From: Bedellia somnulentella
Taxonomy: Eukaryota > Arthropoda > Insecta > Lepidoptera > Bedelliidae
Direction of reading: 5' to 3'
NCBI GenBank assembly: GCA_963576735.1
Contig: OY755178.1
Coordinates: 6,014,001-6,078,000, forward strand
Length of the DNA: 64,000 nt
Shown here piece by piece: positions 35,402 through 46,900 of this stretch. A program made the translations under genes and the position numbers. The stretch's first letter is position 1. Each line of letters starts with the position of its first letter. The notes beneath the pieces were generated by a model, which was not told the DNA's origin, did not search any database, and was given only the letters and a program-made list of their open reading frames with translations.

Positions 35402-36261
35402 CTTTGTACACAACTAGAGAGATAAAGAATACGTCACGACGAGCAAGAAAAGGAAAGCTAATTATAAAACTCTTAAAGATAGAAAAGGCTAGTACTGTGA
35501 TTTTTTGGTCCCTTACGGTGTAACCTGTTTTTCGATTGTAGCAAACTGTCACTTTCGACAGTTTGCCACAATCTTGTTAGAGAAATAATAAACGCTTTGT
35601 TTACTGCAGCGATTTTGGATAATAGTGTGCAAATACGTGAAACAAATCATATTTTTGACTCGAAGGAAGTAAGCTTGTTTAGGGCAGAGACCTTGTTTAT
35701 GTGATCGTGCTTTAAAAATTGGTAAATAAAAAGTTTTGGGCTGCAGTTATCGAAGCGAGTAAAAAGCCCCAGATGAATCACTTCACAGTAACGTATCAAA
35801 GAATACTCGGAATATATTTACAGTTTATAAACCTTATTAAATTTACAATAGAAGATATGCTATTATTTATACGTTTTACCTGTGTTTTTGATTTAATTCT
35901 AAACATAACCTCCAACAACAAAAAACAACGGTGATGCCCACTTCAAAATATCAATAATCCTATAGAAGTAAGAATTAATTTCAACTATGTTGAATTTGAC
36001 CAAGGTAACGTGTATTAGATTATAATGAATATTTGATTTAAAGAGTTGTTTTATTTTAATAAAAATATTATTGATCTATTACCCTATTATAATGATTTTT
36101 AAACTTATTATTCCCACCGAGTAGCCATGGTACAGATTTTGGTGGTACTCATTGGGAAGAAAATACAAAAATCTGGTGATTGTTGTCTATGTATTGATAA
36201 GTCATTGTTAGTAGGTATGTGTTGTATTTTAGTTTATTGTTTGCTCATAATTTATCAATTT

Positions 36262-36510
36262 ATACATACATACATATACTCACGGCTTTAAATCCCTAGA
36301 AGGGGTAGCCAGAGCTAAGGAATTCGAAATTCCTCAGCCACGTTTGGAAAGTTGAGTGGGGAAAAGATGGTAAAATAAAGGTTGTTGGTGATGGGTCTCC
36401 AACCGCATCGCCCAAAAATCCCTTAAAAGCCCCAATACCATTAGTCGCCTCTTACGTACACCCACCGGATGAAATGGGGTAGTGCTATTCTAAGCCGACA
36501 CTACACAGCA
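36262..36510 (-). repeat. Family A copy
   Basis: Full length with little divergence; it lies between PSMD12 and MARF1. Confidence 0.82.
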
Positions 36511-37175
36511 TCTATTTATAAACTTATTATTTGAGGATATTTGCCATATATGTTCGGTAACATTATATGTTTGTCGTTATTGAAAGCATGAGAAAAGCCT
36601 TACCAAATTACCACAAGGGAGGCAAAATTGTTTTTGTGTCAACACCGATTGTGCGAAGCAGAGACATATAGGGTGCCACGCGCGTTATCAGTCTATAGGT
36701 AGCTGGTCTGAGGGTCAAATGGTCAAATCACATGAAGATATATTGTTTATTTCAGCAGAGGCTAAGAACCTCACTATCCTATCTTAGTTTGATGTAAGCA
36801 GCTTCACTTTTTATGTATTAATTATATAAAAAAATACAATATTTTAGATAAGCATTCCATAAAAAAAGTTGTTTATTTTGATGTCTTTAATCTATTTAAA
36901 ATATAAAAAAGGTATGTTTTAAAAACGAGGTCTAAAGGTCTAAGAGAATAATCACCCAGTTTCCCATGTTAGTCTATAGGAAAAGAGTGTAAACACAAAT
37001 CGCACGCGCTTTAAGAATTTTTCATTGTTCCAATGCAGCGAAGCTACGCTATTTTTTTTTCTCACTCCTTAATTTTTTATCCCTATTCCTCCGAGTTCCC
37101 GAGTCTCCGAGGGCTCTGTTTTATTTTTATATTGATAAATATACACAAATTTCTAAGCTTCAATTCGTCGTGTCA
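36511..37175. other. Intergenic, one diverged foldback end
   Basis: 36836-36940 matches the terminal part of the foldback family at 23113 with many changes. No gene is seen. Confidence 0.4.
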
Positions 37176-37527
37176 TTATTCCTCTTTATCCCCGGAGGGG
37201 TTGGCAGAGGTACTAATACTTCTGATCATCACGTGACATCGTCACTTGGTGTTCAGAGTACCCACGTTTTGCTTAGACAGCGTACTTACGTAATAGGGGG
37301 CAGGCCTATCGCTGTTTTGTAGAAAATACACTGTCACATGACTAAGTACAACTCAGCTATGTGGGTTTGCTCACGATGTTTTTCCTCGCTAAAAACCATG
37401 ATAAATTAACCACACATTATGTCTTTAGAAAAGACAAATTGGTGTAGGCCTGACTCGGGATTTGAACTCACGCCTGTCCGTATTGACGGGTGGTCGTTCT
37501 ATGTACCCATTGGATCACGGCTTATTT
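37176..37527 (-). mobile_element. Family B SINE, near full length
   Basis: An inverted copy. The tRNA-like head lies at 37450-37527 (box sequences complementary to CCCATTGGATCACGGCT). It ends 440 bp before the MARF1 start codon. Confidence 0.78.
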
Positions 37528-37966
37528 TACTTGGATAATATAAACTCAGCGTAAGTAACGTAGGTTGTCTATGTTTATAATCAGTGGTGGTGGTGGTTGT
37601 TCTTTCTGTGTGAACGATTGAGTGAAGGGAATTAAGAAGGAATGAACTTAAAATAAAATCATTACTTTTTGTAAATCAATCATTCATTACATTATTGAAC
37701 GAATCTTTGTTTGTGGATATGGCGTAAAAGTGTGTGACTGCGTAATTTTAAATATAATTTGTACAAATGTATACCCGTTAGACGCAAATCTTTAGCAGAT
37801 TTAAGCATTTAGTTCATATTTGTGTTGAGAGTCTAATTTAGAGTATCTGTTTCACTTTAAGTAGTGTTGCGATCTTTCACAGTTCGCTCAGTTTCCCTTT
37901 GTTATTTATAAGCATATGTTTGAAGATTACTTTCTATTTGACAAGTTCTGATCAGTCTGTAATAAA
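37528..37966 (+). promoter_or_regulatory. Presumed MARF1 promoter and 5' UTR
   Basis: A repeat-free stretch before the ATG. AATAAAATGAGT gives the start an A at position -3. No promoter motif stands out, so the call is positional. Confidence 0.35.
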
Positions 37967-40900
37967 ATGAGTTTGTCGAGGAGTAGTCGCGAACACGAGC
38001 ATGGAAGCAAAAGTGGACGTAGTCAATCTGCTCATGGTTTGGCTCCTACGAATTCCATTATGAAAATACCTCTGCCACCTCGCCTTTGGTTAACAGGTAA
38101 CAACCTTCAAGATTTGTTTTATCTCACATATTTCAAATATCTTAAATAAGATCTCTTATTATGTGTACGGTTCATTAAGCATATCTGTGACCCATGGAAT
38201 TGGAATTGAAGTATGATGAAAAAGCACTTTTCAGCTGACCATTACATTATGTAATTTAATTTATAATTCTGTTGATTCCAACTGGTCTAGTGATGAAATC
38301 GTAATGCCATCATCTTTTAAAATCATATTACCTAATTATGTACTATCAGAATTTTTAAGATAATGTTTATTTTGTATTGACAAATAACCTACTCTATTGC
38401 TTTAAAGTAAAAGGGAGTAATCCAAATAATATTATAAACATGAAAGTTTAGATGTTCGGATGTTTGTGTGTTTGAGATAAAAAGGCTTCTCAATTACAGA
38501 ATGTATATGGATGTACACATACATACATATACTCACGCCATTTGTTCCCATTGGGGTAGGCAGAGACTATTGATCGCCACTATGCACGATCCTGACAAAC
38601 CTCTCTAGCTTCGTTTACATCCATCAATCTTTTCATACATGCTCTTTTATTCTTCATACTTTGGATGCCAGCCTCAAAAAGGCTGGCGTCCGTATATGGA
38701 TGTATGCATGAAATTTAGCAGAATGCTAGAAAATGACCTAAATTATAACATAGGATACCTTTTATCCCGGAAAAAATTGTCCATTAAAATATTCACGCCT
38801 GATTGAACTCCGAGTACGGGAAAAAACACCTTAAGTTTGGCATAAGCAAATTTACAGTACATAGTCTGTTGGGTCAGCTAGTATTAAGATAATCCAACTA
38901 TTAAATATTAAAAGACTTGTTTAATATATATGCATATACTTCAAATGTTGTGTATAAATCTTAACATACACTATGAAATCAACGGAAAGATAGTTTTCAA
39001 TCGGTGAACAGTGTTAAAGAATCAGGGATCCATCTCAAATACAAAATATAAGGAATAAATTTCATGCACATTCTTTTAATTACTTAGAAAGATATTTATA
39101 TTTGATAATTTAAATCTTTTTGTTCATGAAAACCTCATGTGGGGATTATTACTAATAGCCCAGCCCACTGGGCGTATACCCGAGGTTGCGGGTTCGATTC
39201 CCGCCTGTGTCGAAATTTTTCTTTCCTTTATTTATTCTTTATTTATTAGTAATTATATTTCAACCAAAATTTTAGTAAAATTATGTATACTATAAATTTG
39301 TCACTGTTTCACTTTATGTGGAAAAGTTCCCTACCCAGAGTATACAAGAACTTTTTTTGCATAAATTTGGACATTATCTTTTGCTTTATCTTTTTATTAT
39401 TCCAAGGTGGATTGTCAATCTGCCAGAAATTACCATACTTAGCTATGTCCGAAATTGAATGGAGACCATTTGGCTGTTTATGCATCCCAAAAGAGTTAGG
39501 ATTATCTATGCCAGTTATTGCCTTTGGTAGCCATTTCAAAGATCTAATGTTGTTATTTTTAGTTTGGAGCATGAATGCTACTGTTCTGTCTGTCTGCATT
39601 CACTATAGATTAGACCACATGGTGAGGAAATATATAATCTGACTAAGTATATATTTATAACTTTTTGAGCTTATTGACTTATTTTTTTATCAAATAAAGC
39701 AACTAACTAAAGGGTGATAAGTTAGAGAAAGATCTATCTTTTGATGGGGTATCTTAGCTGAATAGAAATAAAACTAAATCAATTATAGATTTGTCGGATC
39801 TGTAAAACTCATTACATATGAAAACTATTCTGACAATGCTATTGACTTAGTTGCACAGTCTTATGCACATTGAAACCAGGCTTTTCTCCATTATAGTCTT
39901 TATATGGTGTTGGTATGTCATGGAAAATATTTATTCAAAATTATAAGGAAAGCTTGATCACTTTGATTCATTTTTTTTATCATGATGTGATGTGAACTTC
40001 TGTGTTGGTACATATTTTTGTTTTAATAAACACATTTACTTTGCTGTGTAGGAAAATTTATAGGAGTAGAAAATAGGAATTAGCAATGCCTTAGTTGCTT
40101 AATAAAGTATCTTTAGAGATGGGTAGGCAATCAACCACAAATCTGTAAAAAATCCCTGGGTGGTATAATTAGTTGCCTTATAAATCATTGAGATTATTAC
40201 ATGCAAACACTGCATGGTAATTTAGATGATGATATAATTACTGCCATTTAATCCATCAATAAAATCTTCCTCAACATACTATCAGTCACATCAAATAATA
40301 TCCGACTCATTCAAATAACTTTATCCTAACTGCATTCAATATTACATATATAGTTATGATTATTAAATAAAAGCTTCGTTAACATTATTTTCAATAGATA
40401 CAATATATCTCAATTAATTTTAATTATCTAATGATTATCACATCAACAAATTAGTAGTCAATTAGTATTAGGAATCCTGCTAATATTTAACTAACTTGTG
40501 CTCATTCCATTAATTTGGATTGGAGTAATTAAAGTGCTTTAATCACTACTCTTTATCATTTTGGCAAATCACTCTTGCTTCCTTCCACATTAATTAATCT
40601 TCTTGTAAATGCTCTCTTAATTAATTCCCCAGTTTGTAAAAAAGAACAATCCACAAGACCATTTCTTACTAATATGAACATCTAAGTTCATATCTATCTA
40701 GTAACAATAGTGTTGTATGAGGGGATTTAGGGTATTGAAGATTTTCGCAATGCAATTCTTGGGCCACCGACAACCTTAAAACTACAATCTTTTCCATAAA
40801 TAACTTTCAAAATTAGCTGAGGAATTAATAATTCTGAAACTCTAGGTATCCTTTTTTGGGATTTATAGCCATGAGTTCACAATTGAATTGAACAGTATAT

Positions 40901-43900
40901 GCATCAATTGATGCCATAAATCTGTTGCGTTCTTTTCAACCATTTGCTCCATGTTCCGAAACACTTAAACAGTCCTTTTTATATCTTACCATATTATCTT
41001 TCACATTTCAATGAATATCACAACTATATAACATAATACTTATTACATCTCTTAAATTAATAAAATCTATGCTTCACTTCTATTAAAATGATCAAAATCT
41101 CTTTCAGATGTATCAGAGGACTCCTCAGACGAGATGCGGGAAGAGTATGTGCTAAGTTCTGATAGGACAAGACTTCGTTCCCGCTACCGACATAAGACAG
41201 GGAAAATGCCTGTTAATATGCCCATTGGGATATTTTGGGATATAGAAAACTGTCAGGTAGAATATATATTTTTTGTATTAACACTGTTTCTAGTATGAAT
41301 CATATAATCACCATGTATAAGTAAGAGGATTCAGTTTTCTCTTAACTACATAGCTTGTTTTAGGCCTATGTTGATCGATTTATATTTGTTGTATTAGGAT
41401 AATAAAAAAAATATATACGGTCGAATTGAGAACACTCCTTTTTTTGAAGTCGGTTAAGAAGGAGAGGAAAAAGCATGGTTACGACCAGGACTTGTCAGTT
41501 ACTTTATTATGTTACCACACTTTTTCAAATCTAACAAAAGAAGAATTTAGAATAGGCATTTTTTTGGCTGTTTAGTTTTGTTTTAGAATAGTGACTTTGG
41601 ATTTTGAGGCTTTTTAAGCGACTGTTGGGTGATATCGCCGAAGACACATCAGAACCACCCTTTACAACATTTTCCCCACTCAACTTCCAAAACTTACTAT
41701 TACCACAGATAATATAATACTATACTAGTACAGATACCCAATCCCATACAACGAAATGTGATGTGCTTAAAAACCCTTATTCGGCGGGCTATTTTCTAGT
41801 TCTTTATTGTTCGCTAGATGGCGCTAAATTCGCAAGCATCGCACCAAATGAAAAAAGCACATAGTAGTTCAACTTAAGGTCACAGATGTCACTAAAAAAT
41901 GATTAAAACAAAATGCATAACAAAGCCCGATATCATAACTCGGCTAATACTAGGAAATGGCGGCTGCGGGGCGCGCGGGGCGGGGGTGCCTCGGTAACAC
42001 GAGCGAGACAGATTTTATTACTTTATGACTTTCTTTCACTAAGTGTTTATTTGCAAATATGGTCAAGGACAAAATCGTCGACAAGGCCAATTGCGTACGA
42101 GTATTACATCCTGATCTGTTTGTAGATTTTTGTTGTCGATATTCTTCTCTGCTATGTGTCGGCTTAGAATAGCACTACCCCATTTCTTATCGTGATTGTT
42201 CGTAAGAGACGGCTAAAGGTATTGGGGCTTTTTGAGTGATTTTAAAGCGATTCTGTTGGAGACCCACCATCAAAAATCTTTGTTTTATAATCTTATCCCA
42301 ACACAAGTTCCAAAAGTGGCGAACGAATTTCTTATTCCGAAGCTCTGGCTACCCCTTCTAGGGATTTATAGTCGAAAATATATGTGTGTATTCTATTTAT
42401 TAATATTTAATAAACAGAATACACACATTTATTTATTTAATAACATTGTGCAAGACGTATTCGTGCTGTAGTGACGACGTATAATAGCACTACTCCGCAT
42501 CATTCCGTCAGTGAGGTATTGAGCGACTGATTTGAGTTGTATAGTTTGAGGGTTTAATTTCATTGATTGGTTGGCGATGTGGTGATAGACCACGAATATT
42601 TAATAAAAAATTGTATCTTCCAAGCTGACATTCCACAAGCATCTGTGGGTTTGTCGCATTCAAACTTCTGGTTATTACTTTAGAATAACTATAATGTCAG
42701 CTCAAAATAGTATCATTTAATATTATAATACATTATAATTAATTTTATTGGGTTATGTGGCTCGAATGTTAACCCATTTCCAAAAACAATGATTCTTTTA
42801 TAATCTATTGTCCACATAAAGCGGCTAGTAATTTGAAAATGTTGAAAGTAGTATGATATGTAATTTAATGTTTTTTGACATGAATTCCTCATGTGGGGAT
42901 TATTACTCATAAATAAAAGATGTTATTAAAGGAAAGAAAAATTTCGCGCTGGACGCCAACTGACATTGTAGCTCAGTTGGCAGAGCGACGGGGGCGTATA
43001 CCCGAAGGTTCGAACCCCGCCAGTGTCGAAATTTTTCTTTCCTTTAATAACATCTTTTAGTATGATATGTATTGAAAAAATCTATAGCTGGTTTCAACTG
43101 CAATCATGCGGACATTTAACTCAAATTCAAACGTTAACGCCGAATATCCCCGAACGGGGTTGGCAGAGGTACCAATACTTCTGATAATCACGTGACATTG
43201 TCACCGGGTGTTTAGAGTACCCACATTTTGCTCGGAAAGTGTACTCACGTGATAGGAGGGGGCAGGCCCATCGCCGTTTTGTACAAATATAGTACAATGT
43301 CCCAGGGTTAGAAAACTAGTCGTCTGCAAGATAAGCGGTGTTCTACCCACTGAGCTACTAAGTCGTCATTAAACTACTTATTTTATTTTATCTAGGTACC
43401 TACGCGCTACACCTACTACCAGTACAGAATACTTATCCTATTTGTAAAAAGTATTTATCAATCTTGCCACATCACATACTGACATACATACGAGGGCTGC
43501 TATTTATGTATCCGGAATAAAAAAAAGAAACAAACAAATATCAATTAATATGGTTTTATTGCTTCTCAAAATATTCGCCGCTCAGATCTATACACTTTTG
43601 CATGCGTTGAAACCAATTTTCATAGCACTTTTTCCACTCAGACTGAGGTATCTCCAAAACGTGCATTTTGAACGCATCGACTGCCTCTTCGCGGCTCGAA
43701 AAACGTTGACCACGTAATTTTTTCTTCACATTTGGAAATAAATAAAAATCATTGGGTGCCAAATCAGGGCTGTACGGCGGATGACCTGTCAATTCGATCT
43801 TTTGAGCTTCTAAAAACTGAGTTGTGACGGCCGACCTGTGACAGCTAGCATTGTCGTGATGCAGAATGATTCTACGTTGTCGGTTAGTCTTTCTTATTTG

Positions 43901-46900
43901 TTCAAAGACTTCCGGCAAACAAATGGTCGTATACCACTCCGAATTAACAGTTTTACGATTCTCTAAAGGCACTGTAGCTACATGGCCATTTATACCAAAA
44001 AAACAAGCGACCATTTGCTTCAATGTGCTTTTTGCACGAATAACTTTTGTTGGGTTCGGCTCATCTTGGAACACCCACACCGTGGACTGCTGCTTAGTTT
44101 CGGGGTCGTAAGCGTAGATCCAAGATTCGTCACCTGTGTAGATATTATAAACAGCTTTTGACGCACCACGGTTGTATTTTTTTAACATTTCTTTGCACCA
44201 ATCGACACGAGCCTGTTTTTGATCAATACTCAAGTTGTGCGGAATCCAACGGGAGCAAATTTTTTTTACAGCTAAATGTTCATGAAGTATCTTATGTATG
44301 CTCGTCATACTAATGCCCAGAGATGCCTCTATCTCACGATATGTAACATGACGATCTTGAGTTATTAGTTCCCGGACAGCATCGATGTTTTGAGGTACAA
44401 CGACCGTTTTAGGGCGACCTTCTTTAATTTCATCAGTAAGCTTAGATCGTCCACGATTAAACTCGCTAAACCAGTGATACACAGTGGTCTTTGAGGGTGC
44501 TTCATCCCCAAAAGTCGAAGTAAGCTGATCGATGCACTGTTTTTGAGTTAGACCACGCCGAAAATCGTAAAAAATCATGGCACGAAAATGTTCACGAGTT
44601 AAATCCATGGTGGTGAAGACACGCAATTTTCAAAATGACGCTACGATGTGAAAACAATTGACAGTCACATAAAAATAAATGTATTCTAAAGCTAAAGAGT
44701 TCTATTTTTAAATGATGTAATTACTTTTTAAATTATTGTTCTGTAAGTGGCCAGTTCCGGATACATAAATAGCAGCCCTCGTATTATTATTTCTCATACC
44801 GTTGGAGTAACAGAAAATATAAATCTCATTGTTTAATCATTATGCAAAATGCTGTATACCTGGCTGTTTTAAAAAAAAACATTATTACATACATAAATAT
44901 ACTTACGACTATGAATCCCTAGAAGGGGTAGCCAAAGCTTCGAAAAAGTCAATCACTGAGTTATTAATATTAATTCAAACGTTCACACCGCAAATCCCCG
45001 ACGGTAGTGCAGGCAGAGGTACTAATACTAAAAATCAACTTTCTACAACAAAGTACTAACAGATATAAAAATAACATACATACTCACGGCTATAAATCCC
45101 AAGAAGGGGTAGCCAGAGCTTCAGAGCTAGAAACTCCTCAGTCACATTTAAAAGTTGATGGTATAAATATATTACTTGGGACACTTGTCTTTTTAAGCAC
45201 AGTCTCTTTTTGGTCCAAACGTGTACGCCGAGGTCGTTAAAAAATTAAAATCACCTAAAAAGCCCCTATACCCGTGAGTCGCCTCTTGCAATCACCCACG
45301 AGTAGTAATAGGGTAGTGTTATTTTAAGTCGACAATTATCACCAATTCGATTACTTGGATTGACGCAAATCAAAACAAGTAAGTTACGTCAATAAACACC
45401 ATCTCATTTTGGCGTCATCTATTGTCAGAAGTTGAAATCACTAAACATTTTAGTTAAATAGATGTAGTTCTACAATAATCATTTGGGAATACAATTTCAT
45501 ATAAACAAAAATACAGTTTTTTTATATTTTGTTTATATTTGTAATAATTTATGTTTTATGGTATTAAGTGACAAAATAAATTACCATGTTATATTTATCT
45601 AACTGTCTTTTGGCTTTTTAAACGATAATTAGCCACTTTAAGTTTTTATTTTAGAAGTCGACTATATCTTAACTCCATCTTTTGAGCGTAGAGGTAACTA
45701 AAAACATTTTGTATGAGATGGTATACCATGCTATTACATTTCTAATTATAAAAATATGGCTACCCCTTATTAGTAGCTGTGAGTATATGTATTGTATTTA
45801 TTTATGTACCATCGTATTGAGTAATCTCCTTTTTGGCCCCGGCTACCTCTCTTCCCCTTCACAGTTTTCTAATCCTAAAACGTCTCCAAACTCCAGGTGC
45901 CGCGTGGATGTTCAGCGTCAGATGTGGTCGCGGCCATCAGAGCCAAGTTCGTGACGGGACGACGCGAGGCGGACTTCGTAGTCGTGTGCGATGTCAGGAA
46001 GGAGTCCGCTTATAGGTTACAGGAATTGAATGACGCACAAGTATGTATTTATTATATTTACTTTTCTATGCTAAATATCTTTGCTAGGTTTCAAGGGATT
46101 TAGCATCTAGCGATGTAAATGTTGTAGTCTATCATTTATCAAACATACATATGCCAAGTACGTGACGGGACGACGCGAGACGCACAAGTAGGATTTTATT
46201 ACATACATACGTATACTCAGTTTTTAGGATCAAATACTAAGATTTTATTACTTTTCTGTTTGTCCTTACAATATATCTAAGCCTGATAATTTAATGTTTT
46301 TTGACATGAATTCCTCATGTGGGGATTATTACTCATAAATAAAAGATGTTATTAAAGGAAAGAAAAATTTCGCGCTGGATGCCAACTGACACTGTAGCTC
46401 AGTTGGCAGAGCGACGGGGGCGTATACCCGAAGGTCGCGGGTTCGAACCCCGCCAGTGTCGAAATTTTTCTTTCCTTTAATAACATCTTTTATTTATGAG
46501 TAATAATCCCCACATGAGGAATTCATGTCAAAAAACATTCAATTATGTGATAGTTAGGCGTTTCCAACATTTGCATTCTATCTGAAAAGGTAGACAAGTG
46601 GCCGTCCGAATTAGTTAAAATTCGGAGGTAGGAAACGCAAAACACTACTTGAACGTGTAAAAAAGAAACAAAGGATAGAGAAATTTCGCGCTGGATGCCA
46701 ACTGACACTGTAGCTCAGTTGGCAGAGCGACGGGGGCGTATACCCGAAGGTCGCGGGTTCGAACCCCGCCAGTGTCGAAATTTTTCTTTCCTTTAATAAC
46801 ATCTTTTATTTATGAATATCTAAGCCTGTATTGTAAAAACACGACTACAGTGTCGAAAGGAGTCCGTTTTGAGGTTACAGAAATTAAATGACGCACAAGT

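Noticed and set aside
46388..46460. A functional tRNA gene
   Set aside because: The acceptor, D and T arms are good, but the anticodon loop has 8 nt and lacks U33, and the unit sits inside a mobile element with a second copy and a TSD.
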